DNA of 64,000 nt, from assembly GCF_016650695.1 (NCBI RefSeq), contig NZ_JAEKFH010000003.1:2190001-2254000 (forward strand), read 5' to 3'. The DNA is from Pseudomonas sp. TH41. GTDB lineage: Bacteria > Pseudomonadota > Gammaproteobacteria > Pseudomonadales > Pseudomonadaceae. The position numbers and the translations under genes are program-made. The notes beneath the pieces are model-generated. The model was not told the origin of the DNA. It worked only from the letters and a program-made list of their open reading frames with translations, and did not search any database. Below are positions 34,880 through 42,224 of the stretch, piece by piece; position 1 is the first letter of the stretch; each line of letters begins with the position of its first letter.

Positions 34880-35371
34880 ATGAGTGCACTGGTTGGCGTG
34901 ATCATGGGCTCCAAGTCCGATTGGTCCACCCTTAGCCACACCGCCGATATGCTGGAAAAGCTCGGCATTCCTTACGAGGTGAAAGTGGTTTCTGCCCACC
35001 GGACCCCGGACCTGCTGTTCCAGTACGCGGAAGAGGCAGAGGCGCGTGGCATCGAGGTGATCATCGCCGGTGCCGGCGGCGCGGCCCACTTGCCAGGCAT
35101 GTGTGCGGCCAAGACCCACCTGCCGGTGCTGGGCGTTCCGGTGCAGTCGTCGATGCTCTCGGGCGTCGATTCGCTGCTGTCTATTGTGCAGATGCCAGCA
35201 GGCATTCCGGTCGCCACCCTGGCCATCGGCAAGGCCGGCGCGATCAACGCAGCGCTGCTCTCGGCGAGCATCCTGGGCGCCAAGCACCCGCAGTTCCACA
35301 CGGTGCTGAAAACTTTCCGTGCTGAGCAGACAGACAGCGTCCTGGAAAATCCAGACCCACGCATCGCCTGA
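34880..35371 (+). CDS. purE: 5-(carboxyamino)imidazole ribonucleotide mutase
   Basis: 163 residues. It moves the carboxylate of N5-CAIR to form CAIR in purine synthesis. Class I PurE motifs: [10 protein letters not shown] near residue 10, VVSAHRTPD with the catalytic His near residue 42, and [12 protein letters not shown]. Ribosome site AGAAGAGGC precedes the ATG. It is 11 bases from purK, forming the conserved purEK operon. Confidence 0.96.
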   Translation: MSALVGVIMGSKSDWSTLSHTADMLEKLGIPYEVKVVSAHRTPDLLFQYAEEAEARGIEVIIAGAGGAAHLPGMCAAKTHLPVLGVPVQSSMLSGVDSLLSIVQMPAGIPVATLAIGKAGAINAALLSASILGAKHPQFHTVLKTFRAEQTDSVLENPDPRIA

Positions 35372-35382
35372 GGTTGTTGACG

Positions 35383-36465
35383 ATGAAGATCGGTGTAATC
35401 GGTGGCGGCCAGTTGGGTCGCATGTTGGCGCTGGCGGGTACTCCGCTGGGTATGAACTTCGCTTTCCTGGACCCGGCGCCGGATGCTTGCGCAGCCGCGT
35501 TGGGCGAACACCTGCGGGCCGATTACGGCGATCAGGATCACTTGCGTCAGCTGGCCGATGAAGTCGATCTGGTGACCTTCGAGTTCGAAAGTGTTCCGGC
35601 CGAAACCGTGGCGTTCCTGTCGCAATTCGTCCCGGTCTACCCGAGTGCCGAAGCCTTGCGCATCGCTCGTGACCGCTGGTTCGAGAAGAGCATGTTCAAG
35701 GACCTCGGGATTCCGACGCCTGCGTTCGCCGACATTCAATCGCAAGCCGATCTCGACGCCGCGGTGGCTTCCATCGGCCTGCCGGCCGTGCTGAAAACCC
35801 GCACCCTGGGTTATGACGGCAAGGGCCAGAAAGTCCTGCGCAAACCTGAAGATGTGGTCGGCACCTTCGCCGAGTTGGGCAGCGTCGCCTGTCTGCTGGA
35901 AGGCTTCGTGCCGTTCACCGGTGAAGTGTCGCTGATTGCCGTGCGTGCTCGCGATGGCGAAACCCGGTTCTATCCGCTGGTTCACAACACCCACGACAGT
36001 GGCATCCTCAAGCTGTCCGTGGCCAGCACCGACCATCCGTTGCAAGCCTTGGCCGAAGACTATTCCAGCCGCGTGCTCAAGCAACTGGAATACGTCGGCG
36101 TCATGGCGTTCGAATTCTTTGAAGTCGACGGTGGCCTCAAGGCCAACGAAATCGCCCCGCGTGTGCACAACTCCGGGCACTGGACCACCGAAGGCGCCGA
36201 GTGCAGCCAGTTCGAAAACCATTTGCGGGCGGTTGCCGGTCTGCCGCTGGGTTCGACTGCCAAGGTCGGTGAAAGCGCGATGCTCAACTTCATCGGTAAA
36301 GTGCCGGAGACCGACAAGGTCCTGGCCATCGCCGATTGCCATCTGCATCACTACGGCAAAGCGTTCAAGGTCGGCCGCAAGGTGGGTCACGCCAACCTGC
36401 GCTGCGCCGACAAGGCCACGCTAGAGCAGCAGATCCTCAAGGTCGAAGCGCTCATCGCCGAATAG
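35383..36465 (+). CDS. purK: N5-carboxyaminoimidazole ribonucleotide synthase
   Basis: 360 residues. ATP-grasp enzyme that carboxylates AIR to N5-CAIR with bicarbonate and ATP. It begins MKIGVIGGGQLGRMLALAG (PurK N-terminal signature). The ATP-grasp loop is KTRTLGYDGKGQ near residue 150, with NEIAPRVHNSGHWT near 260. ATG at 35383 is chosen over an in-frame TTG at 35374 because the signature starts there. Confidence 0.96.
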   Translation: MKIGVIGGGQLGRMLALAGTPLGMNFAFLDPAPDACAAALGEHLRADYGDQDHLRQLADEVDLVTFEFESVPAETVAFLSQFVPVYPSAEALRIARDRWFEKSMFKDLGIPTPAFADIQSQADLDAAVASIGLPAVLKTRTLGYDGKGQKVLRKPEDVVGTFAELGSVACLLEGFVPFTGEVSLIAVRARDGETRFYPLVHNTHDSGILKLSVASTDHPLQALAEDYSSRVLKQLEYVGVMAFEFFEVDGGLKANEIAPRVHNSGHWTTEGAECSQFENHLRAVAGLPLGSTAKVGESAMLNFIGKVPETDKVLAIADCHLHHYGKAFKVGRKVGHANLRCADKATLEQQILKVEALIAE

Positions 36466-36547
36466 TTTCATGTTGCAGCGGCGGAACCATTCAAGGTCCG
36501 CCGTTCTCTCATGGCAGGATGCCGAAGTCTGACTAGGCTTTCGCTGA

Positions 36548-36705
36548 GTGTCCTGTCTCACCAATACTGTTCCTTTTTGACGGCGTCTGTTGCCGTCATG
36601 CTGCGTTGCCGCTCCTCGCCATAGCTCGCTATGACTCGTCGCGGCGCCTTGCCTGACGACAACAGCCACTCGTCAAAAGAGGAACGTATTGGTGAGACAG
36701 GACAC
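36548..36705. repeat. 158-base near-perfect palindromic element (MITE-like)
   Basis: The ends GTGTCCTGTCTCACCAATAC and GTATTGGTGAGACAGGACAC are exact complements. The inner sequence is also largely self-complementary down to CATAGCTCGCTATG at the centre, so the whole element folds as one long hairpin. It lies between purK and the GlsB/YeaQ-like gene, with no coding content. Not of the REP families in this window. Interspersed palindromic families are known in P. fluorescens. Confidence 0.85.
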
Positions 36706-36730
36706 AACCATTCAATCAGAGGGAAATGCC

Positions 36731-36976
36731 ATGGGAATTATTGGAACCATCTTTATCGGCTTGATCGTCGGCCTGCTGGCTCGGTTCCTGAAACCGGGCG
36801 ATGACAGCATGGGCTGGATCATGACCATCCTGCTCGGTATCGGCGGTTCGCTGGCGGCCACTTACGGCGGCCAGGCTCTGGGCATTTACCAGGCCGGCCA
36901 GGGCGCGGGCTTCATCGGTGCGCTGGTGGGCGCCGTGGTGTTGCTGGTGATCTACGGCTTGATCAAAAAGAACTGA
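36731..36976 (+). CDS. GlsB/YeaQ/YmgE-family small membrane protein
   Basis: 81 residues with three hydrophobic segments (MGIIGTIFIGLIVGLLARFL; GWIMTILLGIGGSLAATYGG; GFIGALVGAVVLLVIYGLIK). Transglycosylase-associated (Tag) family, often stress-induced; molecular role unclear. ATG at 36731 follows AGAGGGAAATGCC. The earlier in-frame start would begin inside the palindromic element. Confidence 0.9.
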   Translation: MGIIGTIFIGLIVGLLARFLKPGDDSMGWIMTILLGIGGSLAATYGGQALGIYQAGQGAGFIGALVGAVVLLVIYGLIKKN

Positions 36977-36989
36977 TCCAAAGCGACAA

Positions 36990-37020
36990 AGCCCCCTCTG
37001 CGATCTACGTGGAGAGGGCT
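36990..37020 (+). terminator. Terminator-like hairpin after the YeaQ-like gene
   Basis: AGCCCCCTCT and GGAGAGGGCT pair with one mismatch around GCGATCTACGT. The downstream sequence is only weakly T-rich. Confidence 0.5.
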
Positions 37021-37063
37021 AAAATGCTCGGCGATTTACTGTCTTTCCTTTACGAGCACCTTC

Positions 37064-37600
37064 ATGCGCCGTCTTCTACTGACTTTCCTTTTACTGGGCA
37101 CAGGCCTTGCCCACGCCGGCGAACTGCCGGAAACCGACTGGCTTGAACTGATGCCCAAGTCGGACCAGAAAGCCCTCGAGGCCATGCCCGAAATCGATCA
37201 CAACTCCCCCGAAGGCGATGGCAGCTTTACCAAAAAGGGTGGCATGAAGCAGAGCAAGGGCTTGCCGGCGGTGATGTATTCGACCAAAACCGTGCCATCG
37301 ATGAACGATAAGAACATCCGCATCGGTGGTTATCCGGTGCCGCTGGAGTCCGATGCCAAGGGACGCAGCACGCTGTTTTTCCTCGTGCCGTATCCGGGCG
37401 CCTGCATCCACGTGCCGCCACCACCGCCTAACCAACTGGTGCTGGTGCGTTATCCGCAGGGGTTGAAGCTGAATGATATCTACACGCCGCTGTGGGTGAC
37501 CGGCACGCTGAAGATCGAAAAGGTCAACAACGACCTGGCTGATGCAGCGTATGCGCTGGATGCGGCGAAAGTCAGAGTGGTGAAAGAGTCGGATTTGTAA
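37064..37600 (+). CDS. Secreted DUF3299 protein
   Basis: 178 residues. Signal peptide MRRLLLTFLLLGTGLAHA. The mature domain has the DUF3299 pattern: IGGYPVPLESDAKG, FFLVPYPGACIHVPPPPPNQ, then LWVTGTLKIEKV. The Cys and His in ACIHVPPPPPNQ could bind metal or haem, but this is untested. Role unknown; related proteins occur beside ABC export genes in other bacteria, whereas this one stands alone. Confidence 0.88.
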   Translation: MRRLLLTFLLLGTGLAHAGELPETDWLELMPKSDQKALEAMPEIDHNSPEGDGSFTKKGGMKQSKGLPAVMYSTKTVPSMNDKNIRIGGYPVPLESDAKGRSTLFFLVPYPGACIHVPPPPPNQLVLVRYPQGLKLNDIYTPLWVTGTLKIEKVNNDLADAAYALDAAKVRVVKESDL

Positions 37601-37604
37601 CTGT

Positions 37605-37632
37605 TGTAGGAGCGAGCAAGCTCGCTCCTACA
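37605..37632. repeat. Compact perfect REP palindrome
   Basis: TGTAGGAGCGAGC-AA-GCTCG then CTCCTACA: a 28-base palindrome with no spacer, between convergent genes; likely also acts as a terminator hairpin. Confidence 0.8.
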
Positions 37633-37646
37633 GTGGTTTTGTGGTG

Positions 37647-38546
37647 TTACAGAGGTTTGCTGCCGATGCTCACGCCAAGGGTATGGCTCGCCCCCGGCGC
37701 CAACGTCACCACATCATCCATCACGTTCGCCGTTTCAATGCATAACATCCGCTGCCAGCCATCGTCGGCCATGTCACTGAACGCTGCCGCACGATCGATC
37801 CACGGGTTCCAGATCACTGCCGAGCGCGAACCGCTGCTGGTCAGCTCAATGCGCCGTTCCCAGGCGGGGTCGACAATGCTTAGCTTCGCCGGGGTATTGA
37901 GGTAGATGCGATCGGTCTCGCCGGCAAAACGCAGATCACCGGTCTGAGTCACGGTTTTCCAATCGTCCAGCGTCTCGATGTAACTCAAGCCATCCAACCC
38001 TTCGACATGCACATTGCGCACATCGCTGACCGCGAAGTAGCTGTGCAGCGCCTGGCTGATGGTGACTTTTCCAGTGCCCTGGTTATGGCTGGTCAGGCTG
38101 ATGTGCAACTGCTCATCCAGACGAATGCTCAGCTTCAAGTCCACCTGATGCGGCCAGCCCGGCAAGCCGGCTTCGGGGTAAGGCAGGAGAAACTCGACCT
38201 TCAGGCTCTCACCTTCGGCCTCGATGCCGCCCAGCTCCCAATCCATTGCGCGTACCAGTCCGTGCGCGGCTGGCGGTTCGTTGCTGACACGCATCGCCTG
38301 AACGCTCTGCGGGTTGCGTGACAGATTACCGAACCACGGCCAGCACACCGGCACACCAGTGCGGATGCTCTTGCCGGCCTTGAACACGGCCTCATCGTTG
38401 AGCCAGATCAGCGGCGGTTGGCCGGCCAATTGATAACTGAGGATGTGCGCGCCTTGCTGGGCGACCAGCAATTCGGCCTGACCGTGGCGGATGCGCCAGC
38501 AGTTCAGTTCATCCAGTTTCACGGCTTCAACGTTGGGCGTGTTCAT
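37647..38546 (-). CDS. D-hexose-6-phosphate mutarotase (YeaD-like)
   Basis: 299 residues. Aldose-1-epimerase superfamily beta-sandwich, YeaD branch. Conserved stretches are GAHILSYQLAGQPPLIWLN, RTGVPVCWPWFG, and AAHGLVRAMDWEL, with the catalytic His in AAHGL and ALHSYFAV and a Glu in the C-terminal half (MLCIETANV). It interconverts anomers of glucose-6-phosphate. ATG at 38546 begins MNTPNVEAVK. Single gene; 72 bases from the thioesterase upstream. Confidence 0.92.
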   Translation of the reverse strand: MNTPNVEAVKLDELNCWRIRHGQAELLVAQQGAHILSYQLAGQPPLIWLNDEAVFKAGKSIRTGVPVCWPWFGNLSRNPQSVQAMRVSNEPPAAHGLVRAMDWELGGIEAEGESLKVEFLLPYPEAGLPGWPHQVDLKLSIRLDEQLHISLTSHNQGTGKVTISQALHSYFAVSDVRNVHVEGLDGLSYIETLDDWKTVTQTGDLRFAGETDRIYLNTPAKLSIVDPAWERRIELTSSGSRSAVIWNPWIDRAAAFSDMADDGWQRMLCIETANVMDDVVTLAPGASHTLGVSIGSKPL

Positions 38547-38618
38547 GGGACAACTCTCGATCAGCAACAATGACGACTACAGACCGCAAAAAGATCGCCT
38601 GGTTTAACCAGGCTCTTT

Positions 38619-39023
38619 TTAACGGGCCCGGGGCGGAACCGAACGGGTACGGCCGCTGCCATCAATGGCGACGAACACGAACACCGCTTCGGTGACTTTG
38701 CGCCATTCGCTGGACAGTGGATCGTCGCTCCAGACTTCAACCATCATCTTGATCGAGCTGCGGCCGATTTCCAGCGCCTGGGTATAAAAGGAAAGTTGAG
38801 CGCCTACCGCGACCGGGACCAGGAACGCCATGCGGTCGATCGCAACGGTGGCCACACGGCCTCCCGCGACTTTGCTGGCCATTGCGGTGCCGGCCAAATC
38901 CATCTGCGCCACCAGCCAACCGCCGAAAATATCGCCGAAACCGTTGGTTTCACGAGGAAGCGCGGTAATTTGCAGGGCCAGGTCGCCTTGCGGAATTGGA
39001 TCTTCTTGTTCGAGCTCTATCAT
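38619..39023 (-). CDS. Acyl-CoA thioesterase YciA-type
   Basis: 134 residues. Hotdog fold with the YciA motif TNGFGDIFGGWLVAQMDLAG near residue 26, where Asp is catalytic, and VATVAIDRMAFLVPVAVGA. Length is typical of YciA. It hydrolyses short to medium acyl-CoA. It shares strand with the mutarotase gene but each probably has its own signal. Confidence 0.92.
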   Translation of the reverse strand: MIELEQEDPIPQGDLALQITALPRETNGFGDIFGGWLVAQMDLAGTAMASKVAGGRVATVAIDRMAFLVPVAVGAQLSFYTQALEIGRSSIKMMVEVWSDDPLSSEWRKVTEAVFVFVAIDGSGRTRSVPPRAR

Positions 39024-39388
39024 GCCGGGGGTGCCTCTGACCCGTGACTCTTCATTGGTACTTCAGGTGAATAGCCGCTTTCAAGAAAAACGATTCAGCC
39101 CCGAACATACCGCGTTCGTCACGTTTTTCGTAAGGCGCCTAAAGGGAAACTCTGCGAAATCGCCTATGAACCCCGGAAGGCGTTTTCGCACAGCAACCCA
39201 TTCAACATGTCGCAATATTGCGAGTATATCGGTCGGTAGACTCCGAGACGACCGTCCGGTTCTCATTTTGACTGTCAAATACGCGCTTCTATGTGCTTTT
39301 TCGAACTATTTGTTATCGTGCCGGACCTGCCCAAGCCTCCGCCAGCGTTGTTGGGGGTGCAGATCCGACTATAAGAGAAGCCCTTGCC
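39024..39388. other. Intergenic region between thioesterase and MFS genes
   Basis: This 365-base gap separates divergent genes. I see no convincing gene. A TTGACT at 39268-39273 with TATGTG about 16 bases on could be a sigma-70 promoter for the MFS gene, though the -10 is poor. A small palindrome CGCAATATTGCG lies near 39212-39223. Confidence 0.4.
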
Positions 39389-40687
39389 ATGACCACAGCG
39401 CCCTCGAGCATCGCGCAGCCAACACAACCCGCACGTCCGCTGACTCGCAATGACTACAAGACTTTATCGCTATCTGCCCTTGGCGGTGCGCTGGAGTTCT
39501 ACGACTTCATCATCTTCGTGTTCTTCGCCACGGTGGTGGGCAAGCTGTTCTTCCCGGCGGACATGCCTGAGTGGCTGCGGCTGATGCAGACCTTCGGCAT
39601 TTTCGCCGCTGGCTACCTCGCACGGCCCTTGGGCGGCGTTGTGATGGCGCACTTCGGTGACCTGCTGGGACGCAAGAAAATGTTTACCTTGAGCATTTTC
39701 ATGATGGCCGTGCCCACCCTGATCATGGGGCTGCTGCCGACGTATGCGCAGATTGGCATGTGGGCGCCGATCCTGTTGCTGCTGATGCGGGTGATCCAGG
39801 GCGCAGCGATTGGCGGTGAAGTACCGGGCGCGTGGGTCTTCGTTTCCGAACACGTTCCGCAGCGTCATATTGGCTACGCCTGCGGCACCCTGACCTGCGG
39901 TTTGACGGCGGGCATCTTGCTGGGGTCGTTGGTCGCCACGGTGATCAACAGCCTTTACACCCCGGTGGAAGTGTCGGATTACGCCTGGCGGATCCCGTTC
40001 CTACTCGGGGGTGTGTTTGGCCTGTTCTCGGTGTACCTGCGCCGCTGGCTGCACGAAACCCCAGTGTTCGCCGAACTGCAACTGCGTAAAGCCCTGGCTG
40101 AGGAGGTACCGCTGCGTGCCGTGTTGCGCGACCATCGCGGCGCGATCCTGATTTCCATGCTGCTGACCTGGCTGCTGTCCGCCGGCATCATCGTGGTGAT
40201 TCTGATGACGCCAACCGTGCTGCAGACGGTCTACCACTTCTCGCCAACCACCGCGTTGCAGGCCAACAGCCTGGCGATCGTCTTCCTCAGCCTGGGCTGC
40301 GTAGCGTCCGGCTCGCTGGCTGACCGCTTCGGCGCCGGTCGAGTATTCGTGTTCGGCAGCGCTGCGTTGTTGATCAGTTCGTGGACCTTCTATCACAGCC
40401 TGTTCAGCCACCCTGAGTGGCTATTCCCGATGTACGCCTTGACCGGTCTGCTGGTCGGCACCATCGGCGCGGTGCCGTACGTGATGGTTAAAGCCTTTCC
40501 GGCGGTGGTGCGCTTCAGCGGGCTGTCGTTCTCCTACAACCTGGCCTATGCCATTTTTGGCGGGCTGACGCCGATGGTGGTGACCTTGTTGTTGAAGGAG
40601 AGCCCGATGGGGCCTGCTTATTATGTGGCGATCATTTGCGGGGTCGGGATTTTGGTGGGGGCGTATCTCTGGAAGAAGGGGCGGTAA
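39389..40687 (+). CDS. MFS transporter, metabolite:H+ symporter type
   Basis: 432 residues, 12 helices. It carries the MHS/MFS signatures GALEFYDFIIFVFFATVVG near residue 35, HFGDLLGRKKMFTLS at the loop 2-3 motif, and GGEVPGAWVFVSEHVP. Family members carry citrate, proline/betaine or other organic acids. ATG at 39389 is chosen by alignment with family starts. Located just before pstS, with a REP element and a terminator between, so not co-transcribed. Confidence 0.9.
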   Translation: MTTAPSSIAQPTQPARPLTRNDYKTLSLSALGGALEFYDFIIFVFFATVVGKLFFPADMPEWLRLMQTFGIFAAGYLARPLGGVVMAHFGDLLGRKKMFTLSIFMMAVPTLIMGLLPTYAQIGMWAPILLLLMRVIQGAAIGGEVPGAWVFVSEHVPQRHIGYACGTLTCGLTAGILLGSLVATVINSLYTPVEVSDYAWRIPFLLGGVFGLFSVYLRRWLHETPVFAELQLRKALAEEVPLRAVLRDHRGAILISMLLTWLLSAGIIVVILMTPTVLQTVYHFSPTTALQANSLAIVFLSLGCVASGSLADRFGAGRVFVFGSAALLISSWTFYHSLFSHPEWLFPMYALTGLLVGTIGAVPYVMVKAFPAVVRFSGLSFSYNLAYAIFGGLTPMVVTLLLKESPMGPAYYVAIICGVGILVGAYLWKKGR

Positions 40688-40703
40688 ATATCGGCTGGCG
40701 CCG

Positions 40704-40775
40704 AAAGATCGCAGCCTTCGGCAGCTCCTACAGAGGAATTCGATCCATGTAGGAGCTGCCGAAGGCTGCGATCTT
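40704..40775. repeat. REP palindrome (GATCGCAGCC family)
   Basis: AAAGATCGCAGCCTTCGGCA and inverted partner, 72 bases, after the MFS gene. Confidence 0.85.
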
Positions 40776-40814
40776 GGCGATTCATGCCCCTGCTCACATC
40801 TGCGGTTACAACTT

Positions 40815-40849
40815 GAAAGGCCAGCCTCCTCACCGAATGCTGGCCTTTC
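40815..40849 (+). terminator. Hairpin upstream of pstS
   Basis: GAAAGGCCAGC and GCTGGCCTTTC form a perfect 11-base stem with a 13-base loop. It insulates pstS from the MFS gene and lies 7 bases before the Pho box. Confidence 0.7.
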
Positions 40850-40855
40850 ATCCAA

Positions 40856-40873
40856 TTGTCATATTTCAGCCAT
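40856..40873 (+). promoter_or_regulatory. Pho box upstream of pstS
   Basis: TTGTCAT-ATTT-CAGCCAT fits the PhoB box CTGTCAT-N4-CTGTCAT at 11 of the 14 conserved positions, 68 bases before the pstS start. PhoB control of pst genes is established. Confidence 0.75.
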
Positions 40874-40940
40874 AGAGTGTTCACACGGCCTGCTGATACT
40901 TGGCCCCGACTTAACACACCCTATCTGCTAGGAGTAAGGC

Positions 40941-41942
40941 ATGAAACTGAAGCGTTTGATGGCGGCAATGACTTTTGTCGCTGCTGGCGTTGCGACTGCC
41001 AACGCGTTCGCCGCTGTTGACCCGTCGATCCCGAGCTACACCAAGACCACAGGTGTGTCGGGCAACCTGTCCAGCGTCGGCTCCGATACCCTGGCCAACC
41101 TCATGACCCTGTGGGCTGAGAACTACAAAAAAGAATACCCGAACGTAAACATCCAGATTCAGGCCGCTGGCTCCGCCACTGCGCCACCTGCGCTGACTGA
41201 AGGCACCTCTAACCTGGGCCCGATGAGCCGCAAGATGAAGGACACCGAACTGGCTGCCTTCGAACAGAAGTACGGCTACAAGCCAACCGCTATCCCGGTT
41301 GCCGTGGACGCCCTGGCTGTTTTCGTACACAAAGACAACCCGATCCAGCACCTGACCATGGAACAAGTTGACGCGATCTTCTCGTCCACTCGTCTGTGCG
41401 GCGCTAAAACCGAAGTCAAAACCTGGGGTGACCTGGGCGTGACCGGCGACCTGGCCAACAAGCCGGTTCAACTGTTCGGTCGTAACTCGGTATCCGGCAC
41501 CTACGGCTACTTCAAAGAAGAAGCCCTGTGCAAAGGCGACTACAAGCCAAACGTCAACGAACAACCAGGCTCGGCTTCGGTCGTGCAGTCGATCAGCTCC
41601 TCGCTGAACGGCATCGGTTACTCGGGCATCGGCTACAAAACCGCTAGCGTGAAGACAGTGGCTCTGTCCAAGAAGGGCAGCACTGAGTTCATCGAAGACA
41701 GCGAAGAAAACGCACTGAACGGCAAATACCCGCTGTCGCGTTTCCTCTACGTTTACGTCAACAAAGCCCCGAACAAGCCTCTGGCCCCGCTGGAAGCCGA
41801 GTTCGTGAAACTGGTTCTGTCCAAACAGGGCCAGGAAGTTGTAGTGAAAGACGGCTACATCCCACTGCCAGCCAAGGTTGCTGCAAAAGCACTGGCTGAC
41901 CTGGGTCTGCAAGAAGGCGGCGCTGAAGTCGCAAAAAAGTAA
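40941..41942 (+). CDS. pstS: Phosphate ABC transporter substrate-binding protein PstS
   Basis: 333 residues. Signal peptide ([20 protein letters not shown], cut near AFA). Phosphate-binding loops [25 protein letters not shown] and [13 protein letters not shown]. It binds inorganic phosphate in the periplasm for the PstCAB channel. TAGGAGT precedes the ATG. Codon choice is strongly biased towards C-ending codons, consistent with high expression. A long inverted repeat separates it from pstC, which may keep pstS mRNA more abundant. Confidence 0.97.
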   Translation: MKLKRLMAAMTFVAAGVATANAFAAVDPSIPSYTKTTGVSGNLSSVGSDTLANLMTLWAENYKKEYPNVNIQIQAAGSATAPPALTEGTSNLGPMSRKMKDTELAAFEQKYGYKPTAIPVAVDALAVFVHKDNPIQHLTMEQVDAIFSSTRLCGAKTEVKTWGDLGVTGDLANKPVQLFGRNSVSGTYGYFKEEALCKGDYKPNVNEQPGSASVVQSISSSLNGIGYSGIGYKTASVKTVALSKKGSTEFIEDSEENALNGKYPLSRFLYVYVNKAPNKPLAPLEAEFVKLVLSKQGQEVVVKDGYIPLPAKVAAKALADLGLQEGGAEVAKK

Positions 41943-41987
41943 CACCCTAGGCCCGGGGTAAGCCCCGGACCTGTGTAGGAGCGAGCT

Positions 41988-42109
41988 TGTGGTGAGGGGA
42001 TTTATCCCCGTTCGGCTGCGAAGCAGTCGTAAGTCGGTCGACGCATAGAATGCGGTGGCTGATTGTGGGGGGCGCTTCGCTCCCCAACGGGGATAAATCC
42101 CCTCGCCAC
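41988..42109. repeat. Long inverted repeat (GGGGATTTATCCCC family) between pstS and pstC
   Basis: TGTGGTGAGGGGATTTATCC and its complement bound a 122-base element with inner palindromic pieces (GGGGGGCGCTTCGCTCCCC). A sister copy lies at 50190-50322. Just upstream, CCGGGG/CCCCGG (41953-41968) forms a small hairpin after pstS. Confidence 0.8.
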
Positions 42110-42184
42110 GGCCCGCCCTCACACCCCCCAAATTTTCGGTCCTCTGCCAGTTCCCGCTGGCGGCGGATTTGTTGCGTCACTGCA

Positions 42185-42202
42185 TTGTCATCTTTCTGTC
42201 AT
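42185..42202 (+). promoter_or_regulatory. Pho box directly before pstC
   Basis: TTGTCAT-CTTT-CTGTCAT matches the consensus at 13 of 14 positions. A TAGGGT ten bases further on could be the -10. This shows that pstC has its own PhoB-dependent promoter apart from pstS. Confidence 0.85.
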
Positions 42203-42224
42203 ACAGGATCGCTAGGGTGTGCGA

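Noticed and set aside
34972..36390. 472-residue open frame antisense to purE and purK
   Set aside because: It spans two conserved genes and their junction; no domain seen.
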